From contig CAIKFI010000003.1 of assembly GCA_903826635.1 (NCBI GenBank), positions 1 to 39,759 of the forward strand: a stretch of DNA of 39,759 bases, read 5' to 3'. Of the stretch, positions 9,817 to 18,945 are shown one piece after another (position 1 is the first letter of the stretch; the number at the start of each line of letters is the position of its first letter). The notes under the pieces are model-generated. The model did no database searches, was not told where the DNA came from, and worked only from the letters and a program-made list of their open reading frames with translations. Origin of the DNA: an uncultured Spartobacteria bacterium (GTDB lineage: Bacteria > Verrucomicrobiota > Verrucomicrobiia > Chthoniobacterales > UBA6821). The position numbers and the translations under genes were made by a program.

Positions 9817-10179
9817 TTACTTGCCGCGATAACTGCAACGGGCGGTCGGGGTCTCGTGGATCACGATTTCGGCCAAGCCCGGAAGATAAGGTAGGAGCCT
9901 CTCCCAAAACCACTCGCACATATTCTCGATCGTCGGATTCTCCAGTCCTGGAATATCGTTGAGATAGGAATGGTCAAGTTGCTCCATCAAAGGGTCCATC
10001 GCCCTACTGATCCTAGAATGATCATAGAGCCATCCCGTCATAGGATCCTTCTCACCCTCGACAGAGATCTCCACCTTGAAGCTATGCCCATGCATTCTAC
10101 CGCACTTGTGATCGGCAGGCACTCGTGGAAGAGTCTGCGCAGCTTCAAATGTGAAATCCTTGGTTAATCGGACATGCAT
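9817..10179 (-). CDS. queD: 6-pyruvoyl-tetrahydropterin synthase / 6-carboxytetrahydropterin synthase (QueD family)
   Basis: MHVRLTKDFTFEAAQTLP...HKCGRMHGHSFKVEISVEG...LDHSYLNDIPGLENPTIENMCEWFWERL...IHETPTARCSY. Confidence 0.92.
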   Translation of the reverse strand: MHVRLTKDFTFEAAQTLPRVPADHKCGRMHGHSFKVEISVEGEKDPMTGWLYDHSRISRAMDPLMEQLDHSYLNDIPGLENPTIENMCEWFWERLLPYLPGLAEIVIHETPTARCSYRGK

Positions 10180-10252
10180 GGTCTCCTTGTGACTACAGAA
10201 GACTGACTGGTTTTGCAAATCGAGATGAGGCGGTCCGACGCGAATGAGAAGC

Positions 10253-10444
10253 TCACCGACCTTGAGAGGCCTGATTTTCGCTCTTGCCTCCATCCTCCTG
10301 AAACGAGTCTGGATTACCGCTTCGTGATTTCAGATCGTGCTCCACAAGTCGTCTCAGGTATTCGGAAATACCGATGCCCTCTGTATCAGCAATTTGACGG
10401 ACGGCATCTAAAAGAAACGGCTCAATTCTCGTTTGAATATGCAT
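10253..10444 (-). CDS. Small ribbon-helix-helix-like DNA-binding protein
   Basis: MHIQTRIEPFLLDAVRQIADTEGIGISEYLRRLVEHDLKSRSG; start taken at the internal Met at 10444. Confidence 0.6.
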   Translation of the reverse strand: MHIQTRIEPFLLDAVRQIADTEGIGISEYLRRLVEHDLKSRSGNPDSFQEDGGKSENQASQGR

Positions 10445-10546
10445 GTGACTTATTTTATTAAACTTAACATAACGCTTAAGTATCAAATAACGATTTTTTA
10501 AAAAACCTTGTTTGCGTTTTGAGAACAAACTTTCTAGTTTTTAGAA

Positions 10547-10717
10547 ATGAAAAAGAAAGTCACAAAAATCCTCACTGGTTTTCGCTTAGACCCTCGATTG
10601 AAGTCCCTCGCTGTCCAAGCTGCATTGCAAGAGAATCGCTCGCTTTCCAACTATATAGAAAACTTGATTCGTAAGGATGTCGAAGCAAAAGGGATTCTCC
10701 CAGCCACCAGCATCTAA
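10547..10717 (+). CDS. Small Arc/RHH-like protein (56 aa), divergent from the preceding ORF
   Basis: Translated by eye from ATG 10547: MKKKVTKILTGFRLDPRLKSLAVQAALQENRSLSNYIENLIRKDVEAKGILPATSI*. RHH layout (beta strand, helix, NRSLSNYIENLI helix). Below the ORF-track length cut-off. Confidence 0.6.
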   Translation: MKKKVTKILTGFRLDPRLKSLAVQAALQENRSLSNYIENLIRKDVEAKGILPATSI

Positions 10718-10952
10718 AAATAAGCAATTTGCTTAGACGGTAGAACTCGTTGAGTTCTGATCAGGAAAGGACATGCCTGATGGTGTGATTTTTGATAGAG
10801 AACGTCATGCGGCCTGAATCCCAATTTTAGGGCTCATGAAATCTCGGGTCCGGTCGGAGCCCGTCACCCGCCATTCCTTTGGTTAGAAAATTCTACTGCG
10901 AAAAGAATTCTACTCCAAATTGGTATGGAGGGGTGTTGAGGCTCTCTTTGAA

Positions 10953-12365
10953 TTACGTTCGCAGAGCCTTGTGTTTTGAAAAACACTCCAAGGTGCGATC
11001 TCGTTCCGTCGAGTGATCAAGGAGTGGCGCAGGATAACCGGGCGCGATGGACTGACCGTCGGAGGGGGGATCGAGTAGAGCGGCATTGGCGACATTTTTC
11101 AGTTCCGGAATCCACTTGCGAATATATAGCCCTTGAGGATCATAACGCTTGGTCTGGCTCCAGGGGTTCTGGATTCGAAAATAGGGCGCTGCATCCGCTC
11201 CGGTGCCCGCGCTCCACTGCCAACCCCCGTTGTTTGATGCGATCTCACCATCGACAAGAGAACGCATGAAGAAGGATTCACCGAGTCTCCAGTCCAGATG
11301 AAGATCCTTGGTTAGGAACATTGCGGTGATCATCCTCGCCCGATTATGCATCCAACCTGTGGCGGACAACTGTCGCATCGCAGCATCGATAATGGGAAAT
11401 CCGGTTCGCCCCCGGCACCAACGCTCGAAGGCATCGGGTGTATCTGCCAATCCAGGCCACTTCATACCCCTCCAGGTCGGGTTAAACTCCTGATTCATCA
11501 CCTCGGGATAGTGCCAGAGAAGTTGCATGTAGAATTCCCTCCAGACAATTTCTGTCAGAAATTTCATGGAATTCTTTCGGCCCTCCGAAGGGAGCTCCTC
11601 CTCTACCTTTTTGGCCGCCGTAAAGACCTGCCTTGGTGAAATCAGTCCGAAACGCAGATCTTGAGAAAGATGCGAGGTTCCCACCACTGAAGGAGTATCA
11701 CGATTACCTCCATACTCCTTCATGGGCCCGGCTATAAATCGCTTGAGCCTTTCCCTTGCGGCTCTTTCTCCCGGTTCCGGAATAGAAGCCGTTGGAACCA
11801 ACCCCCAATCGGAGAGCTGCGGTGGAGGAAGTGAAGCGATGCCGGGCGGTGTGATGAGTTGCTTGATGGAGGATCCTGGCGACGGTTTCGGCAGACTGAA
11901 CCAGACTTTTGAGTAGGGTGTAAAAACGCGGAAAACCGTCCCCTGACCAGTCAAAACCTCATGCCTCTCGTGGACACAGACATCCTTGTGAAGGGAGAGC
12001 CCTATTCCCCTCGCCTCGGTCATGACAGCCAATCTTGTCTCCACGCCACGACCAAATGGGTCCGGGTCACGATTTGCAAAAATTGTTGAGGCACCGGTTT
12101 CGGCGGCAAGTTTTTCGAGTTCCTCGACCGCATCCCCTTTGCGGAAGATGAGTCGTCCACCAATGCTCTCTAGATTTTTTGAAAGGGCATGCAGTGAACC
12201 GCAGAGAAACTCCTGCCTTGGAGCACCGGTCCAATCATGCAATGACTTCCAGTCGCTCAAAATATAGACGGGAATGACCTCCTGCGTTGACTGCAGGGCT
12301 GCCGTAAGCGCGGTGTTGTCAGTGATCCTGAAGTCGCGGCGAAACCAGTGGATAACCCTTTTCAT
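10953..12365 (-). CDS. phrB: Deoxyribodipyrimidine photo-lyase (cryptochrome/photolyase family)
   Basis: MKRVIHWFRRDFRITDNTAL...FLTEIVWREFYMQLLWHYPEVM...GFPIIDAAMRQLSATGWMHNRARMITAMFLTKDLHLDWRLGESFFMRSLVDGEIASNNGGWQWSAGTGADAAPYFRIQNP. Confidence 0.97.
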   Translation of the reverse strand: MKRVIHWFRRDFRITDNTALTAALQSTQEVIPVYILSDWKSLHDWTGAPRQEFLCGSLHALSKNLESIGGRLIFRKGDAVEELEKLAAETGASTIFANRDPDPFGRGVETRLAVMTEARGIGLSLHKDVCVHERHEVLTGQGTVFRVFTPYSKVWFSLPKPSPGSSIKQLITPPGIASLPPPQLSDWGLVPTASIPEPGERAARERLKRFIAGPMKEYGGNRDTPSVVGTSHLSQDLRFGLISPRQVFTAAKKVEEELPSEGRKNSMKFLTEIVWREFYMQLLWHYPEVMNQEFNPTWRGMKWPGLADTPDAFERWCRGRTGFPIIDAAMRQLSATGWMHNRARMITAMFLTKDLHLDWRLGESFFMRSLVDGEIASNNGGWQWSAGTGADAAPYFRIQNPWSQTKRYDPQGLYIRKWIPELKNVANAALLDPPSDGQSIAPGYPAPLLDHSTERDRTLECFSKHKALRT

Positions 12366-12760
12366 TCCTTCACGCTAACAGGCCATGCAATCGTGCGGGC
12401 AGGAACCACGCCGATTTCCCATGGGCGGGTAGAGACAAAGAGAATTTTTGTTTTTCCTGAACGCATGGCTCGGAAGAACCAATCTTGATTGCCCCCCGCT
12501 CCTACAATCCTCCTCTCTGATCCTTGCAAAGGATATTGAATCTCACCCGCTTTCCCGGGTGTCAGAATATCGGGCTTCGTGAACGTGAAACTCCAACTGT
12601 AGCCAGTCGAGGGATTCGAGGGGAGGTGAACTGTCAGGGAATCGCCACGCCTCAGGATCAACTCCTTTCCCACGTCCAGTTCCGCAAGCTCAAAATGAGC
12701 CCCGAGGGCCGACCCTGAAAGAGCCAACCCGAGAAAAACAACAAGGATTCGGAATCTCAT
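12362..12760 (-). CDS. Chagasin-like protease inhibitor I42 family, secreted
   Basis: Signal peptide MRFRILVVFLGLALSGSALGA; VHLPSNPSTGYSWSF motif; RPWE near the C-terminus, as in I42/chagasin loops. Confidence 0.82.
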   Translation of the reverse strand: MRFRILVVFLGLALSGSALGAHFELAELDVGKELILRRGDSLTVHLPSNPSTGYSWSFTFTKPDILTPGKAGEIQYPLQGSERRIVGAGGNQDWFFRAMRSGKTKILFVSTRPWEIGVVPARTIAWPVSVKE

Positions 12761-12859
12761 TGCCTAGAATAGTGAACGCCCTGCCTCGTTGCTAAAAGAG
12801 CTTTTCTAGCTGTTGGGAACCGGGAGTTACAGGTAGTATGCGCGGATCATCCTGAATCC

Positions 12860-13669
12860 GTGCAGAACCCCGAGACACTCTTTTTGATCGCTGGCAACGG
12901 CTTCTATCCCAGACTTGCAGCCCAAGGGGCACGGGATGCAGGGGTGTCCTGTGTTATTGCAGCGGCTTTTGAGAATGAAACCGACCCGGCCTTGGCTGGA
13001 TTTGTCGACGGGATCCATTGGATGAAGGTCGGCCAACTCGGTAAGTTGATCCATGCCGCGAGACAAAGCGGAGCGACTGCCTCCATGATGGCGGGTCAGA
13101 TAGCCCCTGAAAATCTTTTTGATCTTCGGCCCGATTTTTACGCTTTGATACTGCTTGCCAAGCTACGTGAACGAAATGCGGAGACTCTTTTTGGAGCGAT
13201 TGCAGGTGAATTGGAAAAGGCGGGCGTCCCCTTGCTGCCGGCCACCTCTTTTTTGGAAAAACACCTCGCCTGCGCTGGGCTTATTGCGGGGCCAAAACCA
13301 AAACCCCGGGTGCTTGACGATATTTTCTACGGCCTAGGCATTGCGAAGGAAGTGAGTCGCCTTGATATTGGCCAGACAGTGGTTGTAAAGAAAGGGACGG
13401 TCCTTGCAGTAGAAGGATTTGACGGAACGGATGCCACCATCCGACGGGGAGGGGAACTTGGTCGTGGTGATGCCGTGGTGATCAAGGTTTCAAAACCTCG
13501 ACAGGATATGAGATTCGATGTCCCCGTGATCGGTCCTCGCACCTTGGAGGCGGCTGCTTCCTCCGGAGTGACGGCAATCGCCATCGAGGCGGGACACACT
13601 CTTATTCTCGAAAGCGAAAGGCTATTTGAGCTAGCAATACAAAACCACATCACACTCTGGGGGACATGA
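12860..13669 (+). CDS. lpxI: UDP-2,3-diacylglucosamine diphosphatase LpxI
   Basis: LFLIAGNGFYPRLAAQGARDAG, VDGIHWMKVGQLGKLI, DIGQTVVVKKGTVLAVEGFDGTDATIRRGGELG, KVSKPRQDMRFDVPVIGPRTLEAA; GTG start. Confidence 0.92.
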   Translation: MQNPETLFLIAGNGFYPRLAAQGARDAGVSCVIAAAFENETDPALAGFVDGIHWMKVGQLGKLIHAARQSGATASMMAGQIAPENLFDLRPDFYALILLAKLRERNAETLFGAIAGELEKAGVPLLPATSFLEKHLACAGLIAGPKPKPRVLDDIFYGLGIAKEVSRLDIGQTVVVKKGTVLAVEGFDGTDATIRRGGELGRGDAVVIKVSKPRQDMRFDVPVIGPRTLEAAASSGVTAIAIEAGHTLILESERLFELAIQNHITLWGT

Positions 13670-14622
13670 TCATGAGAACCATACGTGCAGGCGTCGTAGG
13701 CCCCGGCAGCATAGGCATTAACCATGCTCGCATTTACAGTGAACTTACTGATTGCGAACTCGTCGCAATTTACGACGCCGATAGATCCCATGCCGAGCGC
13801 GCCGCCTCAAAATACGGAGGCAAAGCCTGCACATCCCTGGAAGAGTTCTCTTCGCTCGTGGATGTTGCTTCGGTCGCCACGCCAACGGAATCCCATCATG
13901 AAGTCGGTTTGTTCCTGCTCAATCGTGGAAAACACCTCCTGATTGAGAAGCCTATCGCCACGAATACGGCTCAGGCTCTGGACCTTGCCTCGATTGCCTC
14001 AGCCAATAACTGCATCCTTCAGGTGGGCCATATCGAACGCTTTAATCCGGCCCTCGAGGCACTTGAGAAGCAACTTGCCAACCCTCGTTTTCTCGAAGTC
14101 ACCAGGCTCTCACCCTATCCAAACCGTAGCATGGACATCGGCGTGGTTCTCGACGTCATGATCCATGATCTTGAAATCCTCCTGCATCTTGTCCGATCTC
14201 CCGTCATCAGTGTGGATGCAGTTGGCATAGCCGTGCTGAGCAAGGGCGAGGATATTGCCAATGTGCGCATTCGTTTTGAGAATGGTTGCGTAGCCAATCT
14301 CACGGCCAGTCGCATCAGTCGTGATAAAGTCCGCAAGATCCGTATCTTTCAGGAGGATAGCTATCTGTCGCTCGACTATCAAAAACAGAGCGGTTACATC
14401 CTTCGTCTCAACAAGGGATCCATCAAACGGGAAAGGGTGAAAGTCGTGAAGGGCGAACCTCTCCAACGCGAGCTTTTAGCTTTCGTGACCTGCGCCAGGG
14501 AAGGTTTGATTCCACGCGTGACCGGACGCGAAGCTGCAGCAGCTCTCGAACTTGCAATTAGAATTACGAGGCAGATCGAAGAGGCAGACCCCCGCAAAAA
14601 GCCCTCTCAGATCCCTGCATGA
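13666..14622 (+). CDS. Gfo/Idh/MocA family NAD(P)-dependent oxidoreductase (lipid A cluster-associated; GnnA-like candidate)
   Basis: RAGVVGPGSIGINHARIYSELTDCELVAIYDAD (Rossmann), HLLIEKPIATN (EKP), VGHIERFNPA; overlaps lpxI and lpxB by 4 nt each. Confidence 0.88.
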   Translation: MIMRTIRAGVVGPGSIGINHARIYSELTDCELVAIYDADRSHAERAASKYGGKACTSLEEFSSLVDVASVATPTESHHEVGLFLLNRGKHLLIEKPIATNTAQALDLASIASANNCILQVGHIERFNPALEALEKQLANPRFLEVTRLSPYPNRSMDIGVVLDVMIHDLEILLHLVRSPVISVDAVGIAVLSKGEDIANVRIRFENGCVANLTASRISRDKVRKIRIFQEDSYLSLDYQKQSGYILRLNKGSIKRERVKVVKGEPLQRELLAFVTCAREGLIPRVTGREAAAALELAIRITRQIEEADPRKKPSQIPA

Positions 14623-15794
14623 GTCATTTGAACAGACATCTTGCAATCATTGCCGGAGAGTCAAGCGGCGATACCCATGGAGCCGCGCTGATGCGTTCCC
14701 TTAGGGATTTGGATCCTAAAATCTGTTTTATCGGGAAAGGCGGCCCAAAAATGGAAAAGGAAGCCCTCGCCACGGGGGGCCGTCTCGACAACTGGATTGC
14801 CGAAGCCGGAGTTCTCGGCCTATGGGATGTTCTCCGACATTACGGATATTTTCGGAGCAAGTTTCACTTACTTTTGGCTGAACTCACGGCGACCCGACCG
14901 GAGGCCGTGATCCTGGTCGACTATCCCGGTTTTAACCTGCGACTTGCCAAGGCTCTCCGCAAGAGGGGTCTTAAAACAAAGATCATCTACTACATCAGCC
15001 CCCAGGTCTGGGCTTGGAACAGAAGGCGTATTCCTGAAATGGCCCGCACCCTTGATTTGATGATCTGCATCTTCCCGTTTGAAAAAAGGCTCTACGAGTC
15101 GTCGGGACTCCGGACCGTCTTCGTCGGTCACCCAATGGCCAAGGAGCTGCAAACAGTCCCTAGGTCCGAACGTGACGAAGCCCTTCTCGGTCTTTTTCCG
15201 GGAAGCCGTGAACGTGAAGTGAGAAAGATATTCCCTTTGATGATGGATGCCGCTCGACTCATCCATCGATCAAGACCCGAAATCCGGTTTGAAGCGGCAG
15301 CCGCCTCGCCAACACATGCCGCACTCATGGAGGAAATGGCAAAGGATGAGAGTTTCACCGTCACGATAACCACAGGCACCTCGCGTAAGCTTATGAGAAG
15401 GGCGTCAGCTGCGCTTGTTTGCTCCGGCACGGCAACCCTTGAAGCAGCCTGTCTGGGACTTCCCCATGCACTTGTGTATAAGGTAGCGACATTGACCTAC
15501 GAAGTCGGCATCAGAGTCATTCAAATCCCTTACCTTGGAATCGTGAACATCCTTGCCAACCGCCCAGTGGTCCGTGAGTTCATTCAGCACAATGCCACCC
15601 CAGCGGCCTTGGCCGATGAATCCCTTCGACTCCTGAATAATACCGAGGCACGCGACCGATTGGTTGCGGATCTGGCGCAAACCGTTGAATTATTGCGAAC
15701 CCCTGAAGGCGACCCCGCCCATTCACCTTCCAATCGCACCGCCAGTGCGGTGATGGAATGTCTCGAAACATCCCCACTGTCCCCGCTTGAATGA
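14619..15794 (+). CDS. lpxB: Lipid-A-disaccharide synthase LpxB
   Basis: LAIIAGESSGDTHGAALMRSLR, FIGKGGPKM, ILVDYPGFNLRLAKALRKRG, YYISPQVWAWNRRRI, VCSGTATLEAACLGLPHALVYK. Confidence 0.96.
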   Translation: MSHLNRHLAIIAGESSGDTHGAALMRSLRDLDPKICFIGKGGPKMEKEALATGGRLDNWIAEAGVLGLWDVLRHYGYFRSKFHLLLAELTATRPEAVILVDYPGFNLRLAKALRKRGLKTKIIYYISPQVWAWNRRRIPEMARTLDLMICIFPFEKRLYESSGLRTVFVGHPMAKELQTVPRSERDEALLGLFPGSREREVRKIFPLMMDAARLIHRSRPEIRFEAAAASPTHAALMEEMAKDESFTVTITTGTSRKLMRRASAALVCSGTATLEAACLGLPHALVYKVATLTYEVGIRVIQIPYLGIVNILANRPVVREFIQHNATPAALADESLRLLNNTEARDRLVADLAQTVELLRTPEGDPAHSPSNRTASAVMECLETSPLSPLE

Positions 15795-15798
15795 TTCC

Positions 15799-16311
15799 AT
15801 GGAGAACTTGAAAGAACACCTTGAGATGCTATGGGCACCTTGGAGAGTGGAGTATTTTCAGCGGGAACGCACTACCCATGAAGACTTCCTTGCTGAAGCC
15901 GCCGCCTCCAGTGATGACGCAGCCCACCTTGTGGTGACACGGCGTAAACATGCCTTCCTGATCCTTAACAAATACCCCTATGCTTCCGGACATGTGATGA
16001 TCGTCCCTTACCACCGCACGGCAACAATGGAGGATCTGAGCGATGAGGAGATCCTCGATCTTTGGCGTCTCTCAACCCACGCTCAACGCCTGCTGCGCGA
16101 AGTGATGAAGGCAGAGGGATTCAATGTTGGATTTAACCTTGGGAGCGCTGGCGGAGCAGGCTTTCAGGATCATCTTCACCTTCATGTGGTTCCCCGTTGG
16201 ACGGGAGACCAGAATTTCATGCCGATGATTGCGGGAACCAAAATCATTCCCGAGGGACTTTATCCTCTTTACGAAAGGCTTGTCGTCGCGGACAGGCATC
16301 TAAAGTCATGA
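15799..16311 (+). CDS. HIT family protein
   Basis: MLWAPWRVEYF...LNKYPYASGHVMIVPYHRTA...GFNVGFNLGSAGGAGFQDHLHLHVVPRW; HxHxH HIT motif. Track start is an in-frame TTG at 15787. Confidence 0.93.
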   Translation: MENLKEHLEMLWAPWRVEYFQRERTTHEDFLAEAAASSDDAAHLVVTRRKHAFLILNKYPYASGHVMIVPYHRTATMEDLSDEEILDLWRLSTHAQRLLREVMKAEGFNVGFNLGSAGGAGFQDHLHLHVVPRWTGDQNFMPMIAGTKIIPEGLYPLYERLVVADRHLKS

Positions 16312-16369
16312 GAAAGAAGAAAGCTTCTGACTCTTTTGAGAAAATACAACCCATCAGGTTTTTCCTCCC

Positions 16370-17230
16370 ATGATCATAGCTTTTGGAGCACTTGGCGCAG
16401 CACTCCTTTACGCTCTGGGCTACCTTGAGTTAAAGGGATCGATCCATCACGGAGCCACCAGCAAACGGGTCAATATCTTTTCCAATTATGCGATGGCGGC
16501 CTGGTCCTTACCGCTTGTCCTACTTCCATTTTTCTTCCCGAAGCAATTCCATTTTCATCCAAATTGGCAGGCCGCGCTTGCGGCAGCCATGGCAGGGATT
16601 TCCCTTTTTATCGGCCGGATCTGCACTGTCAAGGCTCTTGCCAAGGCCGATCTTTCCATCAGTGCCCCATTGCTTGGAGCTAAGACGGTGCTCGTGGCTC
16701 TTTTTTCCATCCTCCTGCTTCATACTCCCATTGGGTGGAAACTCATGGGAGCGGCTGCGCTGACCGTGGCTGCACTGACACTCCTCCAGGCCGGTCCCGA
16801 TCAGAACAGACACCATCGCCGCTCTGCAGTCGGATGGGCCCTGGGGGCCAGCATTTTATTTGCTTTTGTCGATGTCCTGACTCAGGGATACGCAAGAACT
16901 TGCGGAATAGCGTTCTTTCAACCCGTTATGTTTGTGATTCTTGCGTTAATGACACCGCTCCTTGGTTCAACTCCACCAGCCCCCCTTATCGCAAAGAAGC
17001 GCCTCCTTATCGGGGGTGCTGTCATCGGATTCCAGGCCCCGCTTGTGATCCTGCTGATCGGACTATTTGGCGAGGCAACTTTGATCAATATTCTCTACTC
17101 CACACGAACGATCTGGTCTGTCGGAGTAGACGCCTGGAAGGGCGAGGGGAATGCCCGTGAATTCTGGCTGGCGCGACTGGCTGGCGCGTTACTGTTGATG
17201 GGGGCCATTGTGCTTGCCTTGGTCAAATAA
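16370..17230 (+). CDS. EamA/DMT family transporter
   Basis: 286 aa, about ten hydrophobic helices, DMT-type internal repeat (SAPLLGAKTVLVALFSILLLHTPIGWKLMGAAALTVAALTL). Confidence 0.75.
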   Translation: MIIAFGALGAALLYALGYLELKGSIHHGATSKRVNIFSNYAMAAWSLPLVLLPFFFPKQFHFHPNWQAALAAAMAGISLFIGRICTVKALAKADLSISAPLLGAKTVLVALFSILLLHTPIGWKLMGAAALTVAALTLLQAGPDQNRHHRRSAVGWALGASILFAFVDVLTQGYARTCGIAFFQPVMFVILALMTPLLGSTPPAPLIAKKRLLIGGAVIGFQAPLVILLIGLFGEATLINILYSTRTIWSVGVDAWKGEGNAREFWLARLAGALLLMGAIVLALVK

Positions 17231-17267
17231 AAGAGGCTTAGCTCATCCGGTGAAACAAGGTCTAGCA

Positions 17268-18047
17268 ATGTCCCTAGAACACTCCCTAGTCGCCAACTTT
17301 GAGCCGCACCAGTTGATCCTTGTCTGCGTCATCAGCCCGATCCTGTTTGCCGTCTTCGGGCTTTTTCTTCTGCGTAAGGTGATCTCACCCGATACCCTCA
17401 AGCAATATCACGACATTGCCGGTCCCTTCTTCAATACGATCGGAGCCCTCTACGGCATCTTTCTTGCTCTGATCGTAGCGAGCACGTGGCAGTTCTTCTC
17501 CACCACCGCAGGCAATGTCATCGAGGAGGCACGTTGCCTCCAGAGTCTCTACCTTGATTCCGAGGCATTCCCTAATGCTTTCCGTGACGAGGCACGTCAG
17601 ATCATGCGCGATTACCGCGACTCCCTCGTTAACCGCGAATGGAAGAGCGTCAAGATGGGCGAGGCCGACCCTCAAACCACCGCATTGCTTCAGAAACTCA
17701 CGGAAGATTATGCCCACTTCAAGGTCGGTGATGCCTCGGAAGCAGCCTACTTCAACGAGTCGTTAAAGAACATCAACATGCTCCAGTCTTTGCGTGCCTC
17801 CCGCATTGAGGATTCGGGTAGCGGGCTCATTCCTTTCCTCTGGGGGGTTATCATCGCGGGAGGGGTGGCAACCATCAGCTTTTCCTACCTCTTCGGGGCT
17901 CGGAAGCTTCATGCACACGCCGTCATGACCGCCCTGCTGACTGGCGTAGTCTGCCTCGCCCTCTACACCATCGTGAATCTTGATTTTCCATTCACCGGAC
18001 TCGTTGCGATAGGACCTCAGGCCTTCGAGCGCCTTATGCTAAAGTGA
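17268..18047 (+). CDS. DUF4239 (bestrophin-like) membrane protein
   Basis: LYGIFLALIVASTWQFFSTTAGNVIEEARCLQSLY...MRDYRDSLVNREW...ITIVNLDFPFTG-type end; start at internal Met 17268. Confidence 0.75.
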   Translation: MSLEHSLVANFEPHQLILVCVISPILFAVFGLFLLRKVISPDTLKQYHDIAGPFFNTIGALYGIFLALIVASTWQFFSTTAGNVIEEARCLQSLYLDSEAFPNAFRDEARQIMRDYRDSLVNREWKSVKMGEADPQTTALLQKLTEDYAHFKVGDASEAAYFNESLKNINMLQSLRASRIEDSGSGLIPFLWGVIIAGGVATISFSYLFGARKLHAHAVMTALLTGVVCLALYTIVNLDFPFTGLVAIGPQAFERLMLK

Positions 18048-18087
18048 TTCCCTACGTGCCTGTGGAAACTTCACTGAGCACCGAACA

Positions 18088-18228
18088 ATGGATTGCTTTT
18101 CGATCATGATCCTTCTCCTGACAATGGTCATCGCCCTTGCGTTCTACAACATTGTCACCATCGACTTCCCATTCACCGGCCCAGCAGCCACCAGCCCGGA
18201 TGCGCTGATAAAAGTGAATCTACAATAA
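18088..18228 (+). pseudogene. Remnant or partial copy of a DUF4239 C-terminus
   Basis: 46-aa ORF MDCFSIMILLLTMVIALAFYNIVTIDFPFTGPAATSPDALIKVNLQ* matches LLTGVVCLALYTIVNLDFPFTGLVAIGPQAFERL of the upstream gene. Confidence 0.6.
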
Positions 18229-18350
18229 CGGAAAAAAAGGTTAACTTATCTCTAGTTGGCTAATAGGGATAGTTTTGTGGGAGCAATCTAATAGCCGCAC
18301 TTCAACGCTACTATCAGCCGAAAGGCTTAAACCGGAATAATTTAGCCCAG

Positions 18351-18914
18351 TTAAGCTTTCTCGACCTGCCAGTATTCCAATTCCACAGGAGTGTCCCGTC
18401 CGAAGATGCTGACAGAGACTCGCAACTTTCCGCGAATAGGATCCACCTCTTCAACAATTCCCTGCTGGTTTTGGAACGGTCCATCCGCAACCTTGACCTT
18501 GTCACCGACCTCATAGCTGATCTTGGACGTCACGGTATCCTCACGTTCCTTGAGTTGCGCAAGCATGCCATCGACCTCTTTTTTACGCATGGGGATCGGC
18601 TTGTCTTTGGTTCCCGCAAACCCAATGACACCTGTCGTATCCTTGATAAAATACCAGGTCTTCTCGATCAGTTCATTCTTGTCGTCAAGAAGGTGCATAT
18701 TGACGATGATGTATCCAGGGAAAAATTTACGGGTTGTTTCAGTCTTCTTTCCACGCTTGATCTCCTGAACCCTTTCCGTGGGAATCAGCACTTCGAAAAT
18801 TTGGTCCCCAAGTTCCTCGGTCTTAATGCGCTTGACGATATTATCGTGGATTTTCTGTTCCTGTCCCGCGAGGACATGAACGACAAACCATTGTTCTTTT
18901 GGGGTGAGAGGCAT
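18351..18914 (-). CDS. nusG: Transcription termination/antitermination protein NusG
   Basis: WFVVHVLAGQEQKIHDNIVKRI...FFPGYIIVNMHL...VIGFAGTKDKPIPM...VGDKVKVADGPFQNQQGIVEEVDPIRGKLRVSVSIFGRDTPVELEYWQVEKA. Confidence 0.97.
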   Translation of the reverse strand: MPLTPKEQWFVVHVLAGQEQKIHDNIVKRIKTEELGDQIFEVLIPTERVQEIKRGKKTETTRKFFPGYIIVNMHLLDDKNELIEKTWYFIKDTTGVIGFAGTKDKPIPMRKKEVDGMLAQLKEREDTVTSKISYEVGDKVKVADGPFQNQQGIVEEVDPIRGKLRVSVSIFGRDTPVELEYWQVEKA

Positions 18915-18945
18915 GATGAAAGATTACTGAGGTATGAGTGAAAAA

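Noticed and set aside
10878-10915. Near-direct repeat AGAAAATTCTACT / AAAAGAATTCTACT upstream of the photolyase 3' end
   Set aside because: Only two short imperfect copies; not enough for a repeat element or CRISPR.
18229-18350. Possible Rho-independent terminator after nusG
   Set aside because: A short hairpin (AGCC-TTTC-GGCT) and a separate T-run exist but are not adjacent, so support is weak.
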